Part shown: piece by piece, positions 17,352-26,443 of the stretch | Layout: the number at the start of each line of letters is the position of its first letter | How positions within the stretch are numbered: the first letter of the stretch is position 1 | Assembly: GCA_016722565.1 (NCBI GenBank) | Contig: JADKIU010000001.1 | Location: 620,001 to 684,000, forward strand | DNA length: 64,000 bases | Direction: 5' to 3' | From: Bacteroidota bacterium | GTDB taxonomy: Bacteria > Bacteroidota > Bacteroidia > 2-12-FULL-35-15 | Program-made: the position numbers and the translations under genes | Notes under the pieces: generated by a model | Seen by the model: only the letters and a program-made list of their open reading frames with translations | Told to the model about the DNA's origin: nothing | Databases searched by the model: none

Positions 17352-17859
17352 CTATTTTTTAGCAATTCTAGCCCTTTTCTCAGCCCTCTCTTCGGCTAAT
17401 TTCCCTTTCTCAACGTATTCTTTTTCAAGTCGCAATACACTTGCTATTGCTCTCCTTTCTCTTGTTGCTTTGTTTTTGGATCCAGCAACATATTTTGTAT
17501 AATTTCTTTTGTAAGAAGGTGGAAAAGCATTAAACATTTTTTCTGCTTCCGGACTTGCTTCAAATGCTTCTATTAATTCTTCAGGTATTTTTAATTCAGC
17601 AAAATCTTCTTCTAATAATTTCAATCGTATCATTCGGTCCTTTTCGTATCGCTTTTCTGATTTCTTGCCGAATCGCCATACAATATTCACCTGTTCGCAT
17701 CGGCATCAAAGAAGTGTCGTCAAACGGATAACCATCAATCGTTCCTTTTACTCTGACATGCCCTTTTCTTCCAAATACTTTTTTTACATCGATAGGAGTA
17801 ATCACGACTACCCATGCTCCCATTTTTTGCATTTGTACTTTGAATTTCTGTTTTGACAT
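17352..17859 (-). CDS. DUF1905/YdeI-like protein (frameshifted)
   Basis: The N-terminal part from ATG 17859 is a DUF1905-type barrel (MGAWVVVITPIDVKKVFGRKGHVRVKGTIDG...). In the other frame follows a YdeI/OmpD-associated C-terminal domain with IPEELIEAFEASPEAEKMFNAFPPSYKRNYTKYV. The junction lies in GAAATTATT at 17612-17625; losing one A or gaining two restores the frame (IELLEED or IEKLLEED). Joined length is about 168 residues, normal for this two-domain family. Family members are called bacteriocin-protection-like, but the role is not established. It lies between kynU and kmo, probably by chance. Confidence 0.75.
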
Positions 17860-17865
17860 TTTCTT

Positions 17866-17968
17866 TTACCACTGAGGACGCTGATTAATCGCAGCGAGCC
17901 ACTGACTTGTATTTTTTAATATTTTTTCTCCGCGTTTCTCTTGATTTTCTCCTTTTACTCTGTGGTAA
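17866..17968. repeat. CACAGAGG-type element with inverted ends, copy 1
   Basis: The ends TTACCACTGAGG and CTCTGTGGTAA are imperfect inverted repeats around about 80 bp of mixed sequence containing CTCCGCGTTTCTC. It fills the gap between the kynU stop and the start of the YdeI-like gene. A related copy lies on the other side of kynU. Confidence 0.6.
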
Positions 17969-17973
17969 TTTTT

Positions 17974-19242
17974 TTATAATGCAGCTTTTAAAATCTCTCC
18001 GAATCTAAAAACATCTTCAAACGAATTATACAAGGGAACAGGTGCGCAGCGAATTACATTCGGCTCACGCCAATCGGAAATAATTCCTGCTTCAGTTAGT
18101 TTGTTGAATAATTCTTTTCCTCTTCCATGAGCAACAATGGATAGTTGACAGCCACGTTGTTTCTTATCTCTTGGAGTAATGATTTCTAATTTTGTATCCA
18201 ATGATTTATTGATGTCATCAATGATAAATTCTAAAAATCCGGTTAGTTGTTCTGCTTTGGAAACCAATGCATCCATTCCAACTTCATTAAAAATATCAAC
18301 GGACGCTTTGTGCGCTGCCATAGATAAAACAGGCGCATTGCTCATCTGCCAAGCTTCTGCTGTTGGCATAGGAACAAAGCCTTTGTTCATTTTAAAACGT
18401 GTGTTTTTATCATGTCCCCACCATCCTGCAAACCGAATAATTTCAGGTTTGTTTAAATGGCGTTGGTGAATGAATGCACCTGCAACACCACCTGGACCGG
18501 AGTTCAAATATTTATAACTGCACCAACAAGCAAAATCAACATTCCAGTTGTGTAATTCCAATTTTAAATTTCCGGCAGCATGTGCTAAATCGAACCCAAC
18601 CGTTGCACCGATTTTTTGTCCGGCTTCGGTAATGCCTTTCATGTCGAACACTTGACCGTTATAATAATTTACCCCACCAATCAGAATGGTTGCAATTGAA
18701 TCTTTGTTTTTTTCGATTGCGGCTAAAATATCTTCATGTCGGATACAAACTTCACCTTCGCGGGGTGCTACTTCAATGATTGCATCGTCAGGATTTAATC
18801 CATGAAACTTCACTTGCGATTCCAATGCATATTGGTCGGATGGAAAAGCTTTTGCTTCACATAAAATTTTATAACGAGTTTTGGTAGGGCGATAAAAACT
18901 AACCAATAGCAAGTGTAAATTGACAGTGAGTTGGTTCATAACCACTACTTCTTCGGGTTTTGCACCAACAATTTTTGCAATCGGTTCAGCAAATTGTTCG
19001 TGATAAGGCATCCATGGTTTACGAGCATGAAAGTGGCCTTCAACACCAAATGTTGCCCAATCTTCTAATTCATTTAGAATATAATCTTGTGTTGCTTTCG
19101 GTTGCAATCCAAGTGAGTTTCCTGTGAAGTAAACGGTTTCACGGCCGTGCATGATCGGGAAATAAAATTTTTCACGGTAGCTTTTTAAGGGATCGGCAGC
19201 GTCTTGTTGTTTTGCAAACGCTAGTGTGTTCTGATAGGTCAT
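17974..19242 (-). CDS. kynU: Kynureninase
   Basis: The 422-residue PLP enzyme cleaves 3-hydroxykynurenine (or kynurenine) to 3-hydroxyanthranilate (or anthranilate) plus alanine. Characteristic stretches are FTGNSLGLQPKA near residue 40, FDLAHAAGNLKLELHNW, and CSYKYLNSGPGGVAGAFIH around residue 240, where the lysine binds PLP. It acts on the product of kmo, which lies 0.75 kb downstream on the same strand, although a repeat element and a YdeI-like gene separate them. It is divergent from hemL. Confidence 0.96.
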   Translation of the reverse strand: MTYQNTLAFAKQQDAADPLKSYREKFYFPIMHGRETVYFTGNSLGLQPKATQDYILNELEDWATFGVEGHFHARKPWMPYHEQFAEPIAKIVGAKPEEVVVMNQLTVNLHLLLVSFYRPTKTRYKILCEAKAFPSDQYALESQVKFHGLNPDDAIIEVAPREGEVCIRHEDILAAIEKNKDSIATILIGGVNYYNGQVFDMKGITEAGQKIGATVGFDLAHAAGNLKLELHNWNVDFACWCSYKYLNSGPGGVAGAFIHQRHLNKPEIIRFAGWWGHDKNTRFKMNKGFVPMPTAEAWQMSNAPVLSMAAHKASVDIFNEVGMDALVSKAEQLTGFLEFIIDDINKSLDTKLEIITPRDKKQRGCQLSIVAHGRGKELFNKLTEAGIISDWREPNVIRCAPVPLYNSFEDVFRFGEILKAAL

Positions 19243-19248
19243 AATTTA

Positions 19249-19336
19249 TCTGTGGTTCTCATTTTTTTCTCTGCAATTCTCAGCGGTTAAATTTTACCGC
19301 AGAGCGCGGAGTTTTTTCGCAGAGGACACAGAGGTT
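19249..19336. repeat. CACAGAGG-type element, copy 2, large hairpin
   Basis: The centre GCGGTTAAATTTTACCGC is a palindrome. Outer arms contain CTGTGGTTCTC, TTCTCTGCAATTCTC on the left and GCAGAGCGCGGAG, GCAGAGGACACAGAGG on the right, so the whole can form an imperfect hairpin. It sits between the divergent kynU and hemL genes, immediately upstream of the hemL -7 box. Confidence 0.6.
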
Positions 19337-19352
19337 ATTGAATCCAAAGATA

Positions 19353-19360
19353 TATATTTG
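19353..19360 (+). promoter_or_regulatory. -7 promoter box TATATTTG for hemL
   Basis: Exact match to TAnnTTTG, 19 nt before the hemL ATG at 19380. It also argues for that ATG over an in-frame ATG at 19338, which lies upstream of the box. Confidence 0.7.
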
Positions 19361-19379
19361 CAGCCTAATATTTTCAATT

Positions 19380-20672
19380 ATGAAGAGAGAAAAATCAGAA
19401 GCTTTGTTTGAGAAAGCTAAAAAATATTTTCCGGGAGGTGTAAACAGTCCAGTCCGCGCATTTCGCTCGGTTGGAGGAACACCTTTGTTTATTCAAAAAG
19501 GTAAAGGTTCCCATATTTGGGATGCCGATGGAAATGAGTTTATTGATTATTGTGGTTCTTGGGGTCCTTTGATTTTAGGTCATGCGAACGATAAAGTGGT
19601 AGATGCGATTAAAAGAACAGTAGAGAATGGAAGTTCATTCGGAGCCCCAACGGCTTTGGAGAATGAATTAGCAGAATTGATTTTAAGTAATAACAAATAC
19701 ATTCAAAAAATTCGTTTTGTTAGTTCAGGTACAGAAGCGGTGATGAGTGCAATTCGTTTAGCGAGAGGATATACCAAAAGAAACAAGATTTTGAAATTCG
19801 AAGGGTGTTATCATGGGCACAGTGATTCATTATTGGTAAAAGCCGGTTCGGGGTTGGTGACTTTTGGAAATACTTCATCAGCGGGGGTTCCGGAAAGTTT
19901 TGTGAATGAAACAATTGTTGTTTCATTGAACAATGAAGCCGCAGTGAAGCAAGCATTCGCTGAGTTTAAAGATCAGATCGCATGTGTGATTATTGAGCCG
20001 ATTCCGGCTAACAATGGTTTGTTGTTGCAACGAAAAGAATATTTACAATTTTTACGTGACATCTGTACCGAAAATAAAACACTTTTGATTTTTGATGAAG
20101 TGATTAACGGATTCAGAGTTGGTTTTGAAGGTGCTGCAGGTTATTATAAAATTCAACCCGATATTATTACTTACGGAAAAATTATTGGTGGAGGCTTGCC
20201 TGTGGGGATGTATGGTGCTTCCGCAGAAATCATGAGCAATATTTCTCCGGAAGGAAATGTATATCAAGCAGGAACATTGAGTGGAAATCCTGTAGCGATG
20301 GCTGCCGGGATAGCGCAGTTGACGGAGTGTTTGAAGCCGAATTTTTATGAAGACTTAGAAAAAAAGACACAATTTTTAATTGAAAATATTCACTCACATT
20401 TTACTTCTTCCATTGTCCCTTTTAGCATCTATTCAGTCGGTTCCATATTCTGGATTGCTTTCACAGATAAAGAAGTTGTTCGCTCCGCAGAAGAGATTGA
20501 TGCCGATTCGATGAGGTATTTTAGAATTTTGCACAAAGAATTATTGGAGCGAGGAATTTATTTGGGCCCATCCGGTTACGAAGTAGGTTTTGTATGTGAA
20601 GCACATACGGAAGAAGATTTGATAAAAACTGCAAAAGCGTTTGGTGAAGCGTTGGAAATAGCGATGAAATAA
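19380..20672 (+). CDS. hemL: Glutamate-1-semialdehyde 2,1-aminomutase
   Basis: This PLP enzyme of about 430 residues converts glutamate-1-semialdehyde to 5-aminolevulinate in the C5 route of heme synthesis. Diagnostic motifs are GGVNSPVRAFRSVGG, the YHGHSDSLL segment, DEVINGFRVG and the PLP-lysine region YGKIIGGGLPVGMYG, then AGTLSGNP. The start MKREKSEALF at 19380 fits the family N-terminus and the promoter. It is convergent with the UbiA-like gene with a 1-nt gap. Confidence 0.96.
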   Translation: MKREKSEALFEKAKKYFPGGVNSPVRAFRSVGGTPLFIQKGKGSHIWDADGNEFIDYCGSWGPLILGHANDKVVDAIKRTVENGSSFGAPTALENELAELILSNNKYIQKIRFVSSGTEAVMSAIRLARGYTKRNKILKFEGCYHGHSDSLLVKAGSGLVTFGNTSSAGVPESFVNETIVVSLNNEAAVKQAFAEFKDQIACVIIEPIPANNGLLLQRKEYLQFLRDICTENKTLLIFDEVINGFRVGFEGAAGYYKIQPDIITYGKIIGGGLPVGMYGASAEIMSNISPEGNVYQAGTLSGNPVAMAAGIAQLTECLKPNFYEDLEKKTQFLIENIHSHFTSSIVPFSIYSVGSIFWIAFTDKEVVRSAEEIDADSMRYFRILHKELLERGIYLGPSGYEVGFVCEAHTEEDLIKTAKAFGEALEIAMK

Positions 20673-20673
20673 A

Positions 20674-21522
20674 CTAAAGGTAGTTGACTGCAATCATTAC
20701 AATCCCCTGCAAAATCATTGTTCCATCTAATAGTGCGGTATAAAAATATTCGCTCCGTTTCGATGAACTCATAAATACGATAATTGCATTTACTATTGCA
20801 GTTAGTAGTAATGCGATAAAAATCTTCATCGAAAATAGGTCAAGGAAAAACTCCGCGGCAATCAGAAGAATATAGATGAGCATACATCCGAAGCCAATCC
20901 ATCGCGTCTTGTTTTCGCCTAATTTCTGACTCAGTGTAAAAATATTTTCTGCTTTGTCGATTTCCATATCGCGAATGTCGAATGGAATGCAAATGGCAAT
21001 CATAAAAGTCAGTCGTACAAAAAAATGAAGAATTCCGCTTGGGGAAAAGAGTGGTGTGTTGGTTAAAAGTACTGGCACAACAGCAGTTACCATTGTCCAT
21101 ACAAAAGCCAAAGTCACGAGTTTAAAGAGTGTATTTTGTCGGAGTTTGATAGCCGGCAAAAAGTAGGCAATGGATAAAAGTAATAGTGGTGAGAGGTAGA
21201 ATGCAATGCGATAATCGTTAAAGAAAAAAGTGATTGCAACACCCACGCATCCAATGATGGTAAGCATTTTTATGGTGAATTGATTTTCAAAAATCCATTT
21301 TCTGCGAATGGAGAAAAGACTATTATCTTTTTGTGGAGCATAAAAAATCCGTTGCAAGTTGTAGATAAATAAGGTTGCAAAAAAAGTAAGAAGAGAATAA
21401 TAAATCAGAGTGTTGTTTGCTCCTAGCTGAATGAGACTGCTCTGTATGAGACAAACAGAACCGATTGCAACATAAATATTGCCGAAAAGAAGAAAGTTAA
21501 TAAAGCGTTTGAGGAAATTCAA
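20674..21522 (-). CDS. UbiA-like polytopic membrane protein
   Basis: The 282-residue protein has about eight to nine hydrophobic segments. One loop contains DIRDMEIDKAENIFTLSQKLGENKT, which matches the second aspartate-rich motif (DxxDxExD) and following helix of UbiA-type prenyltransferases. The first Asp-rich motif (NDxxDxxxD) is replaced by YNLQRIFYAPQK, so the metal-diphosphate site is incomplete. It may bind an isoprenoid, or may have lost activity. A UbiA-like hypothetical is the safest reading. Confidence 0.6.
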   Translation of the reverse strand: MNFLKRFINFLLFGNIYVAIGSVCLIQSSLIQLGANNTLIYYSLLTFFATLFIYNLQRIFYAPQKDNSLFSIRRKWIFENQFTIKMLTIIGCVGVAITFFFNDYRIAFYLSPLLLLSIAYFLPAIKLRQNTLFKLVTLAFVWTMVTAVVPVLLTNTPLFSPSGILHFFVRLTFMIAICIPFDIRDMEIDKAENIFTLSQKLGENKTRWIGFGCMLIYILLIAAEFFLDLFSMKIFIALLLTAIVNAIIVFMSSSKRSEYFYTALLDGTMILQGIVMIAVNYL

Positions 21523-21541
21523 TGCTTACAAAGTTGAACGA

Positions 21542-22180
21542 CTAATCAAATCGAATTTCGTTGTTGGTCTTGTTTAAGATAATGCTTGTTCCGATTCCAA
21601 CACCCAATCCGATTCCACCACCGATCAAGGAACTAATTTTTCTTTTCTTGCGAGCAACTCGTTCGTAGCCCATGATATAGGTGTCGTGTTTGATGCAGTC
21701 AACATTGGAGACAGAGCTGCTTTTTACTTTTACACGCGGCAATCCGGATAAAGCGGTAAACCCAAAAGGAGGAATCAAACATAAAAAACTTCCGGTTACT
21801 CCACCTGCTGCACCCAATACCATATTGCCCCAGAAGGCACCTTTTGCTTTAAAACCTCTTTCCGCGTCTTGCTCTCCAAGTATAAAGTAGCGCATTTCAT
21901 CCACTGTAAATTCATTTCCAAGGATGGTGTCGTATACATACATGATGCTTTCTCCATTGGCGTTCGTGATAGAAAAAATTCGATCATTTTCGATAATATC
22001 GTTTTTGGTGCTGTCTTTTTTGCTTTTGATGGTTGTAACCCCATTTAAGGTATCTACAACTGTTCCGATAACGATTCCCCCGTTTAACAACAAAATAGTG
22101 TCTTTGCCTTTTTGAGCAATTGCGTTGGAAGAAAATACAACGAAAAGCCAAACAATTGTTATAGATAGGTGTTTAAACAT
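21542..22180 (-). CDS. Hypothetical exported protein with a C-terminal glycine-rich hydrophobic segment
   Basis: The start is taken at ATG 22180 (MFKHLSITIVWLFVVFSSNAIAQ), which gives a clean signal peptide; an alternative in-frame start at 22213 adds 11 residues. The middle carries short beta-strand-rich repeats (GGIVIGTVVDTLNGVTTIK...) and two hydrophobic stretches, the last one SSLIGGGIGLGVGIGTSIIL. No known domain is recognised. It is divergent from gcvP and may share its control region. Confidence 0.6.
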   Translation of the reverse strand: MFKHLSITIVWLFVVFSSNAIAQKGKDTILLLNGGIVIGTVVDTLNGVTTIKSKKDSTKNDIIENDRIFSITNANGESIMYVYDTILGNEFTVDEMRYFILGEQDAERGFKAKGAFWGNMVLGAAGGVTGSFLCLIPPFGFTALSGLPRVKVKSSSVSNVDCIKHDTYIMGYERVARKKRKISSLIGGGIGLGVGIGTSIILNKTNNEIRFD

Positions 22181-22247
22181 AATTAGCGTTATAATTTGTT
22201 CAAAGATAACCATTCTGAATTATACCATCATTTTTATTATTTATTGT

Positions 22248-22290
22248 TGATAATTATCATATGATAAAATCTGTTTTCTAATTATATTTG
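22248..22290 (+). promoter_or_regulatory. gcvP promoter: palindrome TGATAATTATCA plus TATATTTG box
   Basis: A perfect 12-bp palindrome at 22248-22259 is followed 23 nt later by TATATTTG at 22283-22290, an exact -7 box. The extended site TTGATAATTATCAT is close to the FNR-type pattern TTGAT-N4-ATCAA. Its place overlaps or abuts the -33 region. Confidence 0.55.
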
Positions 22291-22314
22291 CGTTCCTCAA
22301 AAAAAACGAAACGA

Positions 22315-25188
22315 ATGATCACAACCGACAAATTTGTAAACCGCCACAATGGCCCACGCGAAAATGACGTAAAAGCCATGCTTGCTAAAATTGGAGCAAA
22401 AAGTGTAGATGAATTAATTGACCAAACTATTCCTGCCGCAATTCGATTGAAGAAGCCTTTGAATCTATCAGCGGGAATGACAGAATATAACTACCATAAG
22501 CATTTGCGTGCAATTGCTTCAAAAAATAAAATTTTCAAAACCTATATTGGTTTAGGGTATAGTAATACCATTATTCCTCCAGTAGTTCAACGCAATGTGT
22601 TGGAAAATCCGGGTTGGTATACGGCATATACTCCTTATCAGGCAGAAATTTCACAAGGTCGTTTAGAAGCCTTGTTGAATTTTCAAACGATGATTATGGA
22701 TTTAACCGGGATGGAAATTGCAAATGCTTCTTTGTTGGATGAGGCAACCGCAGCAGCAGAAGCGATGGCTATGTTGTTTAGTAATCGTAACCGTGACCAA
22801 GTAAAAAACGGTGCGAATAAGTTTTTTGTTTCAAACGAATGTTATCCTCAAACGATTGATTTGTTAAAAACACGTTCTACTCCTTTAGGAATTGAGTTGG
22901 TGATTGGTGATTGGAAAGTTGCAAAGTTGGATGCCACGGTGTATGGTGCTATTTTACAATATCCTACAATTGATGGGAAAGTAAATGATTATGCTGATTT
23001 TGTAAAAAATGCAAAAGCAAATGGAATTGCCATTGCCGTTGCTGCAGATATTTTGAGTTTAGTATTGTTAACACCTCCGGGTGAATGGGGAGCAGATGTT
23101 GTGGTTGGTAATTCACAACGTTTTGGAGTTCCAATGGGTTATGGCGGTCCTCATGCTGCATTTTTTGCTTGCCGAGAAGAATATAAACGCATTATCCCAG
23201 GTCGTATCATTGGGGTTTCTGTGGATGCGCAAGGTAATCCGGCTTTGCGTATGGCATTGCAAACACGTGAGCAACATATTCGCAGAGATAAAGCGACATC
23301 CAACATTTGTACTGCTCAGGCTTTATTAGCAATTATGGCGAGTATGTATGCGGTTTATCATGGCCCTGATGGTATTAAAGGCATTGCGCAACAAGTGCAT
23401 TTGTCGGCTGTAGCATTGGCTGCTGAGTTGAAAAAATTAGGCTATGGCATTGAGAACGATTCCTTTTTTGATACGATAAAAATTACCGGAACTGATAATG
23501 CAAAGGTTAAGCAATTAGCTGAAGCAGCTTCCATTAATTTCCGTTATACAGATACAGGAATCTCAATTGCAGTGGATCAAACAACAGATGCGGATGATTT
23601 AAATGCAATCATCGATATCTTTGCAAAAGCAGTAAACAAAGCTGGTTCAAAACTGACACAAGAACTTGTTTTTTCTCAAAAGGCAAACATCGCTGTTCGT
23701 AAATCAGCTATTTTAACACATGCTATTTTTAATACCTATCATTCCGAATCGGAAATGATGCGCTACATCAAACGTTTGGAGAATAAAGATTTATCCTTAA
23801 CCCATTCGATGATTTCATTGGGTTCATGTACGATGAAATTAAATGCAGCTTCCGAATTAATGCCAATCACATGGCCGGAGTTTGCAAACATTCATCCGTT
23901 TGTTCCTATGGATCAGGCTGCAGGATATATCGAAATGATTGATGAGTTAGATCGTTCGTTGAGTGAAATTACAGGATTTGCAAAAATGAGTTTTCAGCCA
24001 AATTCAGGTGCTCAGGGTGAATATGCCGGCTTGTTGGTAATTCAAGCATACCATCAATCACGTGGTGATTCACACCGCAATATTGCATTGATTCCAACTT
24101 CAGCACATGGAACAAATCCTGCAAGTGCTGCAATGTGTGGGATGAAAATTGTGTTGGTGAAATGTGACGAAAAAGGAAATATTGACGTGAACGACATGCG
24201 CGAAAAAGCGGTGTTGCATAAAGATAACTTAGCATGTTTAATGGTGACCTATCCTAGTACTCATGGAGTATATGAGGAAAGCATAATTGAAATTACGAAT
24301 ATCATTCATGAAAATGGCGGACAAGTATATATGGATGGTGCGAACATGAATGCACAAGTTGGATTAACATCTCCGGGAAATATTGGTGCAGATGTATGTC
24401 ACTTAAATTTACATAAAACATTCGCTATCCCTCATGGTGGCGGTGGACCGGGCATGGGACCAATCGGTGTTGCAAAACAATTGGTGCCATTTTTACCTTC
24501 GCATGTCTTGGTAAAAACAGGTGGCGAAAAAGGCATTTCAGCTGTATCTGCGGCCCCTTTCGGTAGTTCATTGATTTTATTGATTTCTTACGGATACATT
24601 AAAATGTTGGGAGGAGAAGGAGTTACTGAGGCTACTAAAATCGCTATTTTGAATGCAAATTATATCAAGGAAACATTAAAAGGCCATTATCCGACCTTGT
24701 ACAGTGGTAAAAATGGTAGATGTGCCCATGAAATGATTTTGGATTGTGTTGAGTTTAAGCGCCTTGGTGGAGTTGAAGTAGGGGATATAGCAAAGCGTTT
24801 GATGGATTATGGCTATCATGCTCCAACGGTTTCTTTCCCTGTTCATGATACATTAATGGTAGAGCCGACAGAAAGCGAGTCGAAAGAAGAATTGGATCGT
24901 TTTTGTTCCGCTATGATATCCATTAAGAAAGAAATTGATGAAATCATCTCTGGAAAAGCAGATAAAGAAGACAATGTGATAAAAAATGCACCTCATACGG
25001 CAAAATCGGTGATTTCGGATGATTGGAAGCATGGTTATTCTCGCGAAAAGGCAGTTTATCCGTTAAAATGGGTGAAAGAATCTAAATTTTGGCCAAGTGT
25101 GGCAAGGATAGATAACGCTCACGGAGACAGGAACTTAATCTGTGCTTGTCCGCCAATTGAGGCCTATGCTGAACCCGAATTGGCATAG
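22315..25188 (+). CDS. gcvP: Glycine dehydrogenase (decarboxylating), P protein of the glycine cleavage system
   Basis: This is the full-length P protein of about 957 residues, with both homologous halves fused. It decarboxylates glycine using PLP and passes the aminomethyl group to GcvH lipoamide. Visible landmarks: NRHNGPRENDVKAML at the start, ARATLLDEATAAAEAM-like segment (SLLDEATAAAEAMAM), and the C-half SHGTNPAS-type stretch with the PLP lysine in NLHKTFAIPHGGGGPGMGP. The start ATG 22315 (MITTDKFVNRH) fits the promoter at 22283. The genes for the T and H proteins are not in this window. Confidence 0.96.
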   Translation: MITTDKFVNRHNGPRENDVKAMLAKIGAKSVDELIDQTIPAAIRLKKPLNLSAGMTEYNYHKHLRAIASKNKIFKTYIGLGYSNTIIPPVVQRNVLENPGWYTAYTPYQAEISQGRLEALLNFQTMIMDLTGMEIANASLLDEATAAAEAMAMLFSNRNRDQVKNGANKFFVSNECYPQTIDLLKTRSTPLGIELVIGDWKVAKLDATVYGAILQYPTIDGKVNDYADFVKNAKANGIAIAVAADILSLVLLTPPGEWGADVVVGNSQRFGVPMGYGGPHAAFFACREEYKRIIPGRIIGVSVDAQGNPALRMALQTREQHIRRDKATSNICTAQALLAIMASMYAVYHGPDGIKGIAQQVHLSAVALAAELKKLGYGIENDSFFDTIKITGTDNAKVKQLAEAASINFRYTDTGISIAVDQTTDADDLNAIIDIFAKAVNKAGSKLTQELVFSQKANIAVRKSAILTHAIFNTYHSESEMMRYIKRLENKDLSLTHSMISLGSCTMKLNAASELMPITWPEFANIHPFVPMDQAAGYIEMIDELDRSLSEITGFAKMSFQPNSGAQGEYAGLLVIQAYHQSRGDSHRNIALIPTSAHGTNPASAAMCGMKIVLVKCDEKGNIDVNDMREKAVLHKDNLACLMVTYPSTHGVYEESIIEITNIIHENGGQVYMDGANMNAQVGLTSPGNIGADVCHLNLHKTFAIPHGGGGPGMGPIGVAKQLVPFLPSHVLVKTGGEKGISAVSAAPFGSSLILLISYGYIKMLGGEGVTEATKIAILNANYIKETLKGHYPTLYSGKNGRCAHEMILDCVEFKRLGGVEVGDIAKRLMDYGYHAPTVSFPVHDTLMVEPTESESKEELDRFCSAMISIKKEIDEIISGKADKEDNVIKNAPHTAKSVISDDWKHGYSREKAVYPLKWVKESKFWPSVARIDNAHGDRNLICACPPIEAYAEPELA

Positions 25189-25204
25189 ATTTAATTGGTA
25201 GTAT

Positions 25205-25235
25205 TTGGTGAAATGGATGCTGTTTGTTAAATTTG
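25205..25235 (+). promoter_or_regulatory. Promoter of the first T9SS gene: -33 TTG and -7 TAAATTTG
   Basis: TTTGG at 25204-25208 and TAAATTTG at 25228-25235 are about 20 nt apart, the usual Bacteroidota spacing. About 60 nt of A/T-rich leader follows up to the ATG, with a small CTATC/GATAG hairpin. Confidence 0.65.
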
Positions 25236-25298
25236 TAATCTATCCTTTGCCGATAGGTTAAAAAAATGAAAATTAATTAATAACTAAAAAACAATAAA

Positions 25299-26297
25299 AT
25301 GAAAAAAATTTACACGCTTATTGCTACTGTAGCGGTAGTTTTTTCTGCAACTGCGCAGAGAACAAACACAAATCTTCCAAGTATTGCTAGAACTCCTGTA
25401 ATCAATACAGATGCTTCTAGAGCAACTGGAGATACTGTATTTTATTTTGACGGAAATGCTTTCTATGGTTTAGGTATCAGTGCTACAAGTACTCCTCCAT
25501 TTGCATTTGCTAATGATGACGTTGATGGTGCAGCACCAAATGCAGCAATGACTCCATGGAATCCGGTTACTGATTGGAAATTTTTCTATGAAGAATTAGC
25601 GTTACCAGGAGATACAAACTTCTTTATGGGTGCTACTTCTTGGTTAAGCCCACTTGGAATGTCTGATGATTGGTTCGCTGTTGGACCTATAACAATTCCT
25701 GCTGCTGGTGCAGTTGCTTCTTGGAAACACAACATGCCTGATGGTGCTTACCGTGATGGATACAAAGTGTTTGTTTCAACAACAGGTTTAACTAACTACA
25801 CAGATTTCACGAACCCTGCAATCTTCACAGTTACAGATATGGATGCTTCTACAGCTGGTGATACAGTAAATACTCCATACAATGTATTTGCTACAAGAAC
25901 TGCTAGTTTAGCTGCTTTCGCTGGTCAAGATATCTACATTGGTATCCAACACCAAGCAAATGACATGTTCATTTTGTACATGGATGATCTTTTGGTAGTT
26001 GAAATGCCTGCAGGAGTGAATGAATTTGTGAACGGTGCTAAATTGTTCCAAAACATGCCAAACCCTGCTAGCTCTTTCTCTACAATCAACTACGAATTAG
26101 AGAACAATGCTCAAGTTTCATTAAATGTATATGATGTTACAGGAAAAGTTGTTTCTACTTTAAGCTTAGGTGAGCAAAATGCTGGAACTCATAACATGAA
26201 CTACAGTGTAGAAAACCTTTCTGCTGGTGTTTATTACTATTCTTTAACAGTTAATAATGCTACTACAGCAGCTATGAAAATGGTTGTTATCAAGTAA
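25299..26297 (+). CDS. T9SS-exported protein with choice-of-anchor/adhesin-like domain
   Basis: This 332-residue protein has a signal peptide (MKKIYTLIATVAVVFSATAQ) and ends in a type A T9SS sorting domain of about 80 residues (LFQNMPNPASSFSTINY... YDVTGKVV ... AGVYYYSLTV). The middle part (WFAVGPITIPAAGAVASWKH... VFVSTTG... IYIGIQHQAND) has the beta-sandwich pattern of cleaved-adhesin / choice-of-anchor J domains. It would be exported to the cell surface or medium. Codon use favours GGT/GCT/ACA/AAC strongly, which suggests high expression. It has its own promoter and terminator. Confidence 0.85.
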   Translation: MKKIYTLIATVAVVFSATAQRTNTNLPSIARTPVINTDASRATGDTVFYFDGNAFYGLGISATSTPPFAFANDDVDGAAPNAAMTPWNPVTDWKFFYEELALPGDTNFFMGATSWLSPLGMSDDWFAVGPITIPAAGAVASWKHNMPDGAYRDGYKVFVSTTGLTNYTDFTNPAIFTVTDMDASTAGDTVNTPYNVFATRTASLAAFAGQDIYIGIQHQANDMFILYMDDLLVVEMPAGVNEFVNGAKLFQNMPNPASSFSTINYELENNAQVSLNVYDVTGKVVSTLSLGEQNAGTHNMNYSVENLSAGVYYYSLTVNNATTAAMKMVVIK

Positions 26298-26317
26298 TCA
26301 TTTAACTCATAATTATT

Positions 26318-26352
26318 AAGAAAGCCATCCCATTTGGGGTGGCTTTCTTATT
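26318..26352 (+). terminator. Terminator after the first T9SS gene
   Basis: AAGAAAGCCATCCC pairs with GGGGTGGCTTTCTT (one G-T pair) around an ATTT loop, followed by a short T-rich tail. Confidence 0.85.
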
Positions 26353-26443
26353 TATATTAATAGATGAGCTATTGTTTTTTTAATCACATTTTTATATCTT
26401 TATGCCTCAATTTAAGAAAAACTCAAATTTAAAACCTGAAAAA

